Below the pieces are notes generated by a model. That model worked only from the letters and a program-made list of their open reading frames with translations. It searched no databases and was not told where the DNA came from. From Hymenoscyphus infarciens (taxonomy: Eukaryota > Ascomycota > Leotiomycetes > Helotiales > Helotiaceae): a stretch of DNA of 55,272 nt. Location of the stretch: assembly GCA_001414345.1 (NCBI GenBank), contig LLCB01000356.1:1-55272 (forward strand), given 5' to 3'. How positions within the stretch are numbered: position 1 is the first letter of the stretch; every line of letters starts with the position of its first letter. The position numbers and the translations under genes are program-made. This document shows, in pieces, positions 34,863 through 46,239 of the stretch.

Positions 34863-36019
34863 CTATTGGTAGATCTTGACGGAGTTGACGAGCCAGTACG
34901 CATTTTGGAAAGCCTGGGGGTTCTTTCTGACGAACTCTTCGCAGGTAGCGGTTCCTGTCTTCTTACTACAGTTGGTCCAGTCGGTCCAACCTTTTCCACC
35001 GGCCATGCTACCACAGAATGTTGTGTCAAAGTACTGAACAAGGTATTAGCGATTTGAATGGCAAGGGAATGGAAGGGAAAATTACAATGGTTTGAGGAGG
35101 GAAGTTCTTATCGAGATCACAGCCTCCATCGTTTGAGTCGAAGTTTGCGTTTGGCTTGCCCCATTTGGTAGGATCAGGCTTGCCAGCAGTGATATCGGCT
35201 GGGACTTGGTTGCGTGCGAAATACCAGATTCTGATGTGCTGGCTAGTCCAATCCATGGCATAGACTCCTCCTTGACCCTTGTTGAACTCAGCACCAGCGC
35301 CGTTGTCGGGACCGGCCGTGCTGCAACCGGCGTCGCCTGAGCAAGAGGTGAAGCCTTGGTTGATTTCTCCTCGTTGTCCGGAAGGTGACTGATTGAATTT
35401 GCATTCAGGCAACTTTGGATCGCTGTGAAGGGTCATGAAGCCATGTGGCATGTCGGAGAAGTATTCGAGGATGTCAATCTCTCCGTAAGGAAGATCAGCT
35501 CCTTCACGAATAGTCCAGCTGCAGTGAGAAAGTGAATTAGTATGGGCAATTGAAGCAAGAAGGTATCAATTCTTTGAAGTGTTTCAACTTACAAGCCAGG
35601 CCAAACACCACAGTCGTTGCTGGGAACGTGTTGGAAGTCACCGATCAAGATACCATGATTGAATTCCTCCTTGCTGGTAACCCAGATAGATTTACGGCCT
35701 CGGCTGCTAGATGGCACAACGGACTGAGTGTCAACTCCCATATAGACCTTATTGTCGACTATCTTGGTCAATCCCAGGCGTTGAGCATCAGCAAGGTTGA
35801 CGTAATCAACTGTGCCGTGGGTGGGGTCATCCTCCTGTTGAAACATCGAGTTAGAAAGATTCAGTGAAATCTTTGAAGGGCAGTATAACTTACGTTGTGG
35901 TATTTGAAGGAGTCGAACCAATTCGAGGCATCATATTTGTGCTTCAAAGTGTAGCCAGAGGCAAGGGAGCAAGAAGAAAGAGCAAAGCTCGCAGAGATTA
36001 AGGCCTTTAGAGAAACCAT
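34863..36019 (-). CDS. Secreted GH16 endo-beta-glucanase
   Basis: Four exons (36019-35894, 35834-35593, 35518-35086, 35033-34863) encode 323 aa with introns of 59, 74 and 52 nt. Residues 1-22 form a signal peptide (VSLKALISASFALSSCSLASG). The catalytic GH16 motif GEIDILE is at 135-141, with Glu136 as nucleophile, Asp138 and Glu141 as acid/base. The substrate-cleft region with DCGVWPGFW precedes it, and TTFCGSMAGGKGW is close to the family's C-terminal TFCGDWAG motif. No GPI signal or carbohydrate-binding module follows. GH16 family members of this type hydrolyse beta-1,3(4)-glucans, either fungal wall or plant mixed-linkage glucan. No damage is seen. Confidence 0.92.
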
Positions 36020-37604
36020 GATTGAAGTTGAGAAGGGCCGGTTAAAAATGTTGAGGTATGCTGACGCGAAATACAAATTGCAAAGGAAGGACTGTGAGAA
36101 ACCAAGTTGGATGATGTCTCAGGAAAGTTGCAAGTTGCAGGGTGCCAGGAAAAACTTCTAAAGAAATTGCAAAGATACTTATGTTTTTTCAAAGTTACCA
36201 AGTGGAGAGAGGCTGGGGTATGATGTAAACATGTCGAGTGGAATTGCAAAGGGGTATTCACCAACAAGCTCCTCCACAAGCAATGCTCGAAATTGCGTGC
36301 ATGTTCGCTAAAGCCTACGCAGCTAGAAATTAGCATAGGAGCTTCGCCAACCTCGAGAACACTACCCGAATGCTGTATTTCTATTGGCCGTGCCGTATAT
36401 CTCACCTAGCTCGGTCGATGGGTGTGAGGGCGAGGCCATCAGAAGGAACCGATTGTTCAAAATTATTTAACTTTAATTGTTCCTTCGACATCAAATAGTA
36501 TAGTAGGTACTCCGCCATGAATCACAAGCATTTGCAACGCAACGTATGATCCTTATGTCAAAAACACAATAGACATGGCAGAGCTCCGCTGGATCACATT
36601 TCGCGAAAAATGAAGAAGAAAAATTGAATATTGTCTCTCAAGACAACATTTCAATTGAAGAGACAACATTCACCTCTTTCAATTTTTCCATCTCACCTGA
36701 TCTTCACCTATATGTTGGGTGAGCAAGTGGTGGCCAATGCCGAAAACTTCTCACCGTGAGCCTCAAGGATTTCTTACGCGTAAGAATGCCAGCTCAAACA
36801 AGCGAATGGAAACGCCAACACCACAAACAACCGACAAATCGTACTCATGCTATCACACAGGATCTCACCCATAGCACCAAGTTGGAAAGAGCCACGGCAC
36901 CAAACTCGGTGCTCGCAGAAAAACTACCCAAAATTCAAATGAGGGGGCCAAAAGGATTGTTGGTATGTAGGAAGAGCCCCTGAAATCAGCTGCCTTGCTT
37001 AGTTCCAGGTAACCAACCACCATTTTAGCCGGGAGGAGTTCAATCCCTGAAATCCCATGCGATGTCTTGTTTTGATCGTAATACTAAGTTCTTATGAGGC
37101 GACTAGTTGTCGGAGGTGATGATGAAGTGTTGTAGGAGAGGAAACGTGGTTTGAAACGGCAGGATTTTGCTACCCGATGGTCGTCACCTTCCAGTCACCT
37201 CAGTAAAACAAGGTCACGTGTGCACATTTTTGGAGGAGAGAACTCATCACAGCACGTCCTTCCTCCAATCGTACAAACGACCTCGGATGGGGGTGATTCT
37301 TAGACATGGTGTATTGTAAACATCCTTCTCCCAAATAATGATATAAACAATCCCTAAACAGCAGAGGGAGATGGCATCCGCAGAGGAAATTTCAATACTC
37401 TGGCTAGAAGATATTCTGTCACGTCGTCAGTAAAAAGACCCCTCTCTCGAGAATCTAGGCGCACGAGGTTATTCTTACCAACAGATCTCACGGGGGCCAA
37501 AGTTGAGATGCTCCGCCAATTCTTCCATCTGATAATTCGTCAGTGCGACGATTGATGCGGGGTGTAACCGTGTTTCAATGCATAGGCAAAAAGGGAAAAC
37601 TCTA
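36020..37604. other. Intergenic region upstream of the glucanase
   Basis: No gene is supported. A short duplication AGACAACATT (about 36641 and 36661) flanks a CAATTGAA motif. The region must hold the glucanase promoter at its left end. A frame near 36756 lacks splice support and coding bias. Confidence 0.4.
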
Positions 37605-37696
37605 CTCTCCCCCCCCCTAAATAAAATGTAAGCGCACGGCCGCTGTGCCATACTAAATGTCTGTGCACTCTACATTTTATTCAAGGGGGGGGAGAG
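37605..37696. mobile_element. MITE with TA target duplication (Tc1/mariner type)
   Basis: The 92-bp sequence has imperfect 26-28-bp terminal inverted repeats: CTCTCCCCCCCCCTAAATAA at the left and its near-complement TTATTCAAGGGGGGGGAGAG at the right, each continuing with an ATGTA/TACAT pair inside. It is flanked by TA on both sides (37603-37604, 37697-37698), the duplication typical of Tc1/mariner transposases. It is too short to encode anything and could fold into one hairpin. Confidence 0.75.
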
Positions 37697-38021
37697 TATC
37701 TAGGGGCACCTTATCTAGGAGCCGCTCTCCAATGAAGTGACGCAGATCATGGACTTTGAGTTCGCCATTCTTTACATCAAGCTATCGGAACCGTCACATC
37801 CCAATAAATTTTCTGCACGAGTGGTGCGTCCTTCGTTCATGTTGTGCACCAAAAAAAGCTTAATCTAAACATGAACCAGAGTATCCCTAACTCCTTGGAG
37901 GAGGGAACTCTGGAAGCTGCCCTCTTATAAGTTCTCCTCTTCCTCGAAAGGGGCCAACAGAAGATCGAAACACCCCCCCTCATAACTTCCCAAATTCAAA
38001 TTGGAAATTGCCTTCTCGACA
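37697..38021 (+). promoter_or_regulatory. Promoter of the second MFS gene
   Basis: About 325 bases separate the MITE from the start codon. A TTATAAG (about 37925) lies roughly 95 bp before the ATG, followed by a CTCCTCTTCCTC pyrimidine tract. The MITE therefore sits in the near-upstream region of this gene. Confidence 0.4.
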
Positions 38022-39784
38022 ATGAATCGACTCAGCGGTTGCGAAGGCAGCGTGTTCCTCGTCGCCGCTGATGGATCAGTTCTCAAACTACCTATTCCCA
38101 GCCGATCGGCTCGAGACCCTTTGAACTGGAGCGCTCGCAAGCGAGCTGGTGCTTTCTTTGCCCTCCTTTTCAATGCCACTATAGTCCTCGTTCTCATTCA
38201 GATAGCAAGTCTTTTGCTTAAACCTCTGGCTATGGAGTTCACACCCAAGGTAATTACACTAACAAATCCTCTTTCGAGCGCAAGCTGACCATACGATAGG
38301 ACACGGCACCTTTCAACCTTTCAATCCTGCTATCGCTGCCTACCTTGTTTCTGGGAATTGGAACTTTGCTTTGGATACCTCTGACTTTGGCACTTGGAAG
38401 ACGTCCGGTACTTCTACTCTGTAGCTTGATTTTGCTGCTTGGCACAATTTCTGTAGCCGAGACGAAGTCCTTTTACCAGCTTCTTATATCTGTTTGCTTT
38501 TTGGGTCTGGTTGCAGGATTCAGTACTACTACCGTATTTGAATCTTTTTCTTGCTTTTGGGAACAAGTACTAAGATTAAATAGATGTACCTCGTCATTAT
38601 AGACTTGACATATATCGACGAAAGACCAAAAGCAATCGGGACGACGTGGGCCTTCGTATCGACTTTGATACTCGTCATGTGTGCTGTGGTATCCCAGATA
38701 CCCCTGTTCGTCACAGATTGGAGAGCTGTTTTTCGGTGGTCAATTTTGCCTTGTGGAATCAATATTTTGTTTGGGTTCTTCTTGTGCCCGGAAACTTACT
38801 ATGTACGCCCTCCTATCGCATTCGATGGATACGTACTCGTGCAAAACTCCGAGGAAAAGCTCCACATTTATGAAGGTTGGAACGAGACTCCAGGCGGAAA
38901 AGTTCTCCCAGAGGCACCGGATCGGCATTTCTTAGCAATCAGTAGAAATGACCTAAGATTTTGGGTAAGTCTATCCGTCTACATTATGCGCGCTTTATCT
39001 TGATTTGATGTCCCATTTCTTAGGTAAATAAACTGACTTTCATACCTAGGGATATACACGACGGGGTTGGAGGGCGATGAGAGCTTGTTATTACCAAGTC
39101 TTGCTATGCTCCATCAATCCCTTAATATTTTGGGTCGCATTTCTCTGGGCATTGATCTTCGGTAGCATGCTGGTAATTGGGGAAACTTACCCTCTGGTCT
39201 TGAGCCAGAAGCCTTATGAAATACCTCCAAATCTGACCGCCCTTGTCAACTTGGCCGGCTCCGTAGGCGCTTTTTTGGTTTGGCCGGAGACAGCTTTACT
39301 CGTTCCCTATATTTCACATTGGTTAACAGTACGGAACAGAGGGGTTAGAGAGGCGGAATACTGCCTACCAGCCTTCATTTTGCCAGTTTTGACTGGTTTC
39401 TTGAGCATTATCATTTATGGTGTGACCGTGGAATACAAGCTGCATGCCGGTCTTATCTATCTCTCATACGGTCTCAACAATTTCTCTTTTGCCGCTCTCG
39501 GGGCCGCAGTCACATTATGGGTAGTCGAGGCCTTTCCACAGTATACAGCTCCAGCGCTGGTGGTCGTAGGTGGTTTGAGTTATTCAGCAAGCTTTGCTTT
39601 GAGTTTCGCCATTGTGCCTTGGATTCAGTTACAGGGTTATGGTATGGTGGGCCTTGAGATTGGTATGGCAATCCTGATAGTCGGGTGCGTTGGGCTTCCG
39701 GTAGCGTTTTGGGGAAAGGCGTTGCGACAATACATCCACGGGAGGTGGGCGTTGAATCAAGAAGGGGCGTTGCGGCCGCAATAA
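38022..39784 (+). CDS. MFS transporter (DHA-like)
   Basis: Four exons (38022-38249, 38300-38533, 38584-38964, 39050-39784) give 525 aa; introns are 50, 50, 85 nt and all phase 0. The hydrophilic N-terminus contains RDPLNWSARKRAG, the conserved lead-in to the first helix of fungal DHA1-type MFS carriers. A LGRRPVLLLCS motif (loop 2-3) and DLTYIDERPKAIGTTWAF (loop 4-5) follow. A central loop of about 60-70 residues (ETYYVRPPIAFDGYVLVQN ...) joins the two six-helix halves. Such proteins export drugs or take up small molecules in exchange for protons; the substrate is unknown. The third intron has an alternative upstream acceptor at about 39024, so that junction is least certain. Confidence 0.88.
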
Positions 39785-42079
39785 ATAGGCTTGTGGGCCT
39801 GTTATAGAGAAACAAGTGGCAAATTACTTGTCTCAAACATCAATTATAACCTCAATTGCACGGGAGTTATCGTTACCAACTGCGGCTTTTAGCGAGTTAG
39901 CAAGCTAAATCCAGGGAAAATCATAATCATCGAGGTCGTAGCTAATTCAGCATGACAACAAATTAATAGAGTTTCTCATGGCTAAAAGCGCGTTATTCAA
40001 ATTTTCCCAAGTTGGGGCAATTGAAGTTATTGTCCAAATGTCTAGGTTAAGTTGTCAATAATTTACTTGGATTACCTTAGAAAGTTGGAACAACGAGGGG
40101 TAGGTAGGCAGGTACGAACCTGCCGTATTTGATGTCCATCATGAGAGTTTTGTGCTTATTATATTTCGAGTCGAGCTGCCATACCTGTATGGGCTCCTCG
40201 GCCTATTGCAGAGAATGCAGGTAGATAGCTCGAAAAGGAAGGAATCTCGAAGAGCAATGGAACACGGTGGCAATATTGATCAAGACAGCGTCGTTCAACG
40301 GTGGTTGGCTGCAGGAAGCCATGCGTGACTTTTCGGATCTTTCCATTAAACGATTCGACTTTCGTGAAGCATTCCTGCACAGTGGTGGCACAACCGATAA
40401 AAGATTTCTTGGCTCTGGAAATGACACGGTCAAGTCCGCGGGTTTGCACATGGTGGAAAGCTTTTGGTAGGCATCATTTCTCATCTTCCAACATCTAAGT
40501 TTTGCGCCTGGATGTGCTGATAAGAATTCGGGGCCCAGAATGAAGTTTGGGATATTGAGTGGAGTACCTCCGTATCGGAGATTTTCTTGGTAGTCGCGAA
40601 GGTCGTATCGATTGGGGTAAATTGTCGCGTGTGTTCAACTTTTGCTCGAGACAATATCCATCGAAAAAACCCGCCAGTTCCGTAGCTTGGGTTCGCGGTG
40701 ACTTCATACTTCGATAGAGTCCCTCTGTGGAAGCCTTTTCCTTCTTCTTACATCGGTGGTCGCACCGTGTGGCGCCGGGTCAAGTATAGAAGCGGAGAAG
40801 ATGTTCCACGAGTTGAGGCAGCTGTCTTCTGCTGTCTTCTGCTGTCGTGAGCCGCTAGGCCCGGATGGCTGCCGTTGGAGAGGCCGTGGCGACGCCACAT
40901 GGGCGATTGTTTCCCCTCCTTCCATTCCTCCTCGGCGAAGATGATCGACCTTGCAGACGCCATCCTCCCCATCCATCGTCTTCGGTTGAAGTTGAAGCCA
41001 TTCACGGGTTCACGATCCAATGTTTCGTCTCTTCCTCCCACACTTGGATCCCAGATTAAAGGCTGCTTCCCAATCGTTCATTCTGCTGCTCGTGTGGACC
41101 AGGGACAGGCTTCGGAGTGGGCCACTCTCCGCATGTTGAAAACCTTATTTCCTCGGTGCTTCACCATCTTCTATTGGCGATAGTCGACCACCTTCCTCTT
41201 TCGTCGATAGATCCTGAGGAGAAAGGCTGAGAAGCTCGATAGAGCGCCTGGACACGGCTCTTATCTTGCTGACGGTGATAGACGCTGGAGAGACCTAGAG
41301 AAGGTTCATTTGAGGGCAAATGCTCAGCAGTGGCAAGTTGGCAACGGCGCAGGCATTTGAACAATCCAACCCAATTGGGGAATTCTCGGTGACCTGGTAC
41401 GAGCTGTTGGTTCGTTGAACAAGAACTTTCCATTGGGATTGTGCTGGAGCTGGAGCTGGAGCTGGACCTTCTTATCATTCGAGGTAGGGGTAGGGTAGGG
41501 AAAAGACTGACCAGGATTTAGATTCCGGCAACGAATGGATCTGGAGCAATCAGATCACCGCAATCGCTGAGAGGGCCCTTCGTACTTCGTACATTGGACG
41601 GGACTGTGAATATTACTTAATGCACACAGATTTTCTGCGGTCTTGCTATCTGCAGTGGGGAGGGGAGGAGGGGAGGAGGCAGCGGCAGCTTCTCGTTAGC
41701 CTCCACTGGTCTAAGGTGATGTGCATGCAGTGCTAGGCCAGGATCCCCATCGATATCGGCCACAGCGATATCGTGGGTTTAAATACTCGAGCCCTTTCCG
41801 ACGTGGTACTGGATCGTACTGGACCCGACTCGTACTTGAATTTCTTGTGTCGTCGTCGTGTTGTCGAAGTGTTTTTGATTTTTGGTTGTGATTGTAAGAG
41901 CGGAGCGTCGTCGTTCTTCACTGAGCCCGCTTCTCGCCCTACGTATACCTAGTTTGGCCTCCTCCACTTCACCCCTCCCTCTATTTACCTACCATATCTC
42001 TCACCTTTGAGCTTCAACAACCCCACCACCGGTTTGCTTTGCTTTGCTTTGCAGAGCGCCCTTGCAAAACACGTTCAAT
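39785..42079. other. Long gene-free region upstream of CNT
   Basis: No supported gene lies in these 2.3 kb. Simple repeats include TGTCTTCTGC units (about 40824-40845), GGAGCT units (about 41441-41462), GGGGAGG units (about 41657-41682) and four TTTGC units just before the CNT start (about 42033-42053). Overlapping short frames on both strands between 40.2 and 41.5 kb contradict each other and look fortuitous. Confidence 0.4.
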
Positions 42080-44092
42080 ATGGCTTCAACTCACCCAGAG
42101 AACCCAGAGAGAGAGCAAGAGCATGGCGTAGCCATTGCGCACACCACCGACCACTCCATCACCCCTTCACCGCCAAAATCTGACCTCCCCATCTACACTG
42201 ACGAAAAGAGCAACGGAGGCACCTTATCCGTCGACGCCAAAGATGTCAGCACCAGCAGTGAGAAGGATATGGGCATCAAGCAAACCGCTTCAATTGAGGA
42301 GGAGCAAGAAGTCCATCAGCCATCCCGAATCCGACAGCTCTACAAGCAATACCGCCTCTTCATCCACCTTGCAGCATGGTTGCTCTTGACCGCGTACGTG
42401 TCTCACTCTAAAAATTCCCTCCCGATAGCCTATAGGAATAGACTACTGACATTGACTGCAGCTGGTGGATTGTTGGCCTCATCCTTCACCGTCATGATAT
42501 TGGCTGGCTGAAGCCATTCCTGGTCTACCTTGCCCTTTCCATCCGTATCATCACTCTTCACGTGTCCACCAAATATGTCACCAAGCCAATCGCATTTGTG
42601 TTCGTCAATGGCGTGAAGAAGCCCGTTCAATTGATTCCTGATAAGCTGCAACTACCTCTTGGAGCTGCGGGCACAATTGCTGTTATCTTGCTCGGCACCT
42701 TCCTAACCAAGACGAGCAGCGACAACAGCCGCTCAAACAGAGCTGTCAGTCTCTTTGGCCTTTTGGTCTTTATTTTTGGCTTCTATGCAACCTCGAGGCA
42801 CCGAAGCTTGATCAAGTGGAAGACTGTTATTGTCGGCATGCTCGCACAATTCATCTTGGCCTTGTTTGTGCTCCGTACCAAAGCAGGTGTAAGTTTATAA
42901 AATTCACTCCCCAGTCAGAATTGGCAAGCTAATCAAATTCCAGTACGATATTTTCAACTTCATCGCCTACCTTGCTGCAACTGGTCTTGGTTTCGCCGCC
43001 GATGGCACTTCGTTTCTTACTGGCCAAGCCGCTTTAGATACGCATTGGTTTATCGTTGGAGTTATCCCACCAATTATCTTCTTCGTCGCTTTGGTCCAAC
43101 TACTATACTACTGGGGATTGCTACAATGGGGTATCAAGAAGTTTGCGACCGTCTTCTTCTACACCATGAGTGTTTCTGGAGCCGAGGCAGTCGTGGCAGC
43201 AGCTTCTCCATTCGTGGGTCAAGGAGAGTCGGCTATGTTGATTAAACCCTTCATTCCTCATCTTACTGATGCAGAGTTGCATCAAGTCATGACTTCTGGT
43301 TTTGCCACCATCGCTGGTTCAGTTTTGGCCGCATATATCGCTATGGGTATCAGTCCTTTGGCATTGGTCTCATCTTGCGTCATGAGTATTCCTGCTTCTC
43401 TTGCAATCTCCAAGCTTCGATGGCCCGAAACTGAAGAGTCTCTCACCGCCGGAAAGATCGTCATTCCCAAAGATGACGATGAGAAGCCATCCAACAGCCT
43501 TCACGCATTTGCCAATGGTGGGTGGTTGGGCATCAAGATTGCTGGTATGATCATTGCTAGTTTACTTTGCATTCTCGCTCTCCTCGGTTTGTGCGACGCA
43601 CTCTTGGGCTGGGCCGCACGTTACCTCAGCATCCCACACTTGACTATCCAGAAACTTGTCGGATGGATTTTCTACCCAGTCGCTTGGCTCCTTGGTGTGC
43701 AGAAGAAGGATGTTTTCGCGGTCGGTCAATTGATCGGTATCAAGATCGTTGCCAACGAATTCGTCGCTGTAAGTCTTTCCTCCTATTCCTTTCTTACATC
43801 AGATGCTAACAATCTGCAGTTCAGCTCCCTTGTCAAGGACGAGGCCTTTATTGGTCTCTCCGACAGATCTCGTCTCATCGCCACCTACGCTGTTTGCGGA
43901 TTCGGCAACATCTCCTCCGTCGGTATCCAGATTGGTGTCCTGTCCCAACTGGCACCAAACCGAGCTGGCCGTGTCGCTAAAGTCGCTTTCTCAGCCTTGA
44001 TCTCCGGTGTCATCGCAACCTTGACCTCAGCCAGTATCGCCGGAATGTTGATTTCCAACTCGGCAGGCTTCATCAAAGTTACACCTGCTTGA
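42080..44092 (+). CDS. Concentrative nucleoside transporter (CNT/SLC28, NupC family)
   Basis: Four exons (42080-42393, 42462-42888, 42944-43768, 43820-44092) encode 612 aa; introns are 68, 55, 51 nt. A polar N-terminus of about 95 residues precedes the membrane domain. CNT hallmarks are GFATIAGSVLAAYIAMG (around 365), the nucleoside-binding VANEFVAF (about 516-523, split by the last intron) and TYAVCGFGNISSVGIQIG near 550. CNTs drive uphill nucleoside import with protons or sodium. An in-frame ATG at 42044 exists, but the 42080 ATG has the better context (AATATGGC). Together with the ENT at 27626 this gives both nucleoside carrier classes in one locus. Confidence 0.93.
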
Positions 44093-44790
44093 TTGAAGCT
44101 TTTTGGCGTTGTGCTTTTATTGGGGGAGTTTTAGAATTCATGATGTCATGCCCTTTTCGGTAGATATAATGTGGTTCGTAGAATTGCTGGGAAGATGGCT
44201 GCATGGAGGATGCATTTGTGATACCCGATGCTAGGACGATAAACCACAGTGATAAAAGTAATTCATAATATGTTGAAAAAATAAGTCCTCGTGTTTGCTT
44301 GCATTGATGTTCTTGTGACGATGGGAAGCAATGACGAGACGAGATATTCCAGACCTTCGGCTGATTATCTAAAGTCTTTGACTTCTTCCTCAGCTCTAAC
44401 TCTGGCGGTATTGACTGGTTTCTATGGAAATTCCCGTTATCGAGTGGTGTGTCTGAAATGTTGGCAGCAGTCCATCTTCAGGTCGTTGCTTCCCTGCCAT
44501 GGCCCTCAACTAACCTCATCGTTCGTCGTACACCCGAGAAAAAATATCGTCTCAAAAGTTTCGTGTAATAAAAGGAAAGGAAGAAACTCGTAGTTACTTT
44601 GATGTTTCGACATTCACATCTAGAGTTTAGAATGGCATGTGGACAATAGGACTCGCGGATCTGCACTAACTATTGCTGAATGCTTTGCTTCAAAAAGCCC
44701 AACGTGACCCTACGAAAGCAAAGCGCCCCCCCTGTCGTGGGTGTTCTATACCACACGAAATATGGCCTAATCGAGGCCCTTGTTAGGGGG
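44093..44790. other. CNT 3' flank, no gene
   Basis: This presumably holds the CNT 3' UTR and then unremarkable intergenic DNA. Short frames (for example near 44291) lack splice sites and coding bias. Confidence 0.4.
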
Positions 44791-45390
44791 TTTACAAGGA
44801 AGTTACAAGGAAGTTACAAGGAATTTTTAAGTAGGGATTAGTATTAAAAAGTAATAATATTCTACAAGGGTAAAGGGCCTACAATCGACAAAGCTTAGAC
44901 TTTTTTAAAATAATAAATTTTAAATTTTAACTTTTACGCTTTCTCTCGCTCTCTACCCTCTCTTCCTCTTCTCTCTCTTTAAAGTAGATCGATTCTTCTA
45001 AGTCACTTCAGAGGTAAGGAATTTAAAGGCTTACCTATAGACGCGTATATAGGTGTAAGTACGCGAAGTAGTAAACTTCGCCTAAAACGTCTAATTTCGT
45101 TACTTATTCTTTTAAAAGAAGCAATTTCGTAGAAGTAGAGGAATAGCGAGAAAAAAAGAGAGTAATTAGGTGATCGTATAACATAAGGCTATTCTTAAAT
45201 ACCAAAAGCACTAACTATTTCTTAAAAGAGGACACGTAATAGCTATTTCTATTTATCGACCTCTACAGCCCCTTAAAACACTTAAAACTATAAAGCTAGC
45301 GCCCGTAGTCTCTACTCTGCTTTCTTAAATTCCACTTTTTAATCCTAGCTAGCTTACTTACAGGGATAAAAACCCTTGTTAGAGTATACT
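44791..45390. repeat. Small AT-rich RIP-like relic
   Basis: Composition drops sharply here to AT-rich, TpA-dense sequence and returns to normal at about 45390. It begins with three AGTTACAAGGAA-type units (44799-44826). CTTGTTAG occurs near both ends (about 44780 and 45373). No family is recognisable and no target duplication was found. Confidence 0.5.
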
Positions 45391-45750
45391 AGACACATCG
45401 AGGGAGTGTTCTGGATACTCATCTTGCTTTCGTAGGGTGAAAGTAATTTCAAAGGTTCAGTTTATCGAAGTAAAATCCCTCCCCACTGTTTAACCTTCAC
45501 AAAAGACCAATAGTCCATCACATTCCAGAATATTCCTTGGCACTGAGCTTGGGAATTCACGACTGTGGGAGTCCGCCTCGAACGTCTTCTTCTAGTTGGT
45601 GTTCAAAATAATTGGTTCGCTGGTCTGGATTGGACTTTTCCTTGATTTTCTTGTCTAGACTCTAGAATATCATCCTCTGGGGTACTGTAACAATGTATCC
45701 CAAGTTTCCTGATCTAAGCCATCCTATTCCGAACTTCCATTGGCATCTCC

Positions 45751-46239
45751 TTACCGGGTTATTGTAGAATAAGCTGGTGGTGGTGTTGTTGGTGGAGATT
45801 CGTCCCGCGTCTCAGCAGTGAGAGCTCGTCCTTCCTCAGGATTACTTTGCCTTGGTGGCGGAGTTTGGTTTTGCGTCTTCGCAAGAAGAATTGGTTCTTC
45901 TTCGGGTTCGATTGTTCCTTGCGATTGAGATTGAGGTTGTGTCTCGGTAGCAGGTCCTCCTTCCTCGAGATCCCTGGGTGTTTGCGACGGAGCTTGTGGT
46001 CGGGTTTCGGCTATGAGAGGTCGGACTTCCTCGAGGTTTCTTCTCGGCTCCGCCCACGAGTGTAGACAGAACACTATCATCCCTAAGGGGACTGTACAGA
46101 TGATGGTGGCGACCAAAAGGATTACACTCCAGGCTAAGGTCCAGAAAAGCCAATAGAAGAGCCAGAAGAAGCCCAGATAGATGTAGTAACCGAGATCGCG
46201 GAGGACAATCCAAATGAGGAGGAACGGATTAGGAAGCAT
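45751..46239 (-). CDS. Small membrane protein with four acidic/Gln-Pro repeats and a C-terminal PPxY motif
   Basis: A single exon encodes 162 aa. The first about 60 residues are strongly hydrophobic and aromatic (two probable helices, about 5-38 and 36-58). The tail is made of four diverged units, each with an (L/P)EE ... A/T-E/K-T core: LEEVRPLIAETRPQ, LEEGGPATETQPQ, PEEEPILLAKTQNQ, PEEGRALTAETRDE. It ends PPAYSTITR; PPAY (154-157) is a canonical WW-domain ligand for Rsp5/Nedd4-type ubiquitin ligases. I do not recognise a family. A tail-exposed substrate or adaptor for ubiquitin-dependent membrane sorting is a plausible inference. A similar small protein lies 1.3 kb away in the same direction. 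Confidence 0.65.
   Translation of the reverse strand: MLPNPFLLIWIVLRDLGYYIYLGFFWLFYWLFWTLAWSVILLVATIICTVPLGMIVFCLHSWAEPRRNLEEVRPLIAETRPQAPSQTPRDLEEGGPATETQPQSQSQGTIEPEEEPILLAKTQNQTPPPRQSNPEEGRALTAETRDESPPTTPPPAYSTITR

Noticed and set aside
38001..38021. Upstream non-ATG extension of the second MFS gene
   Set aside because: The frame opens at TTG; the first ATG at 38022 precedes the conserved DPLNW lead-in at a normal distance.
40159..41478. Possible gene upstream of CNT
   Set aside because: Many short frames overlap on both strands with no shared splice model, no domain and no coding bias.
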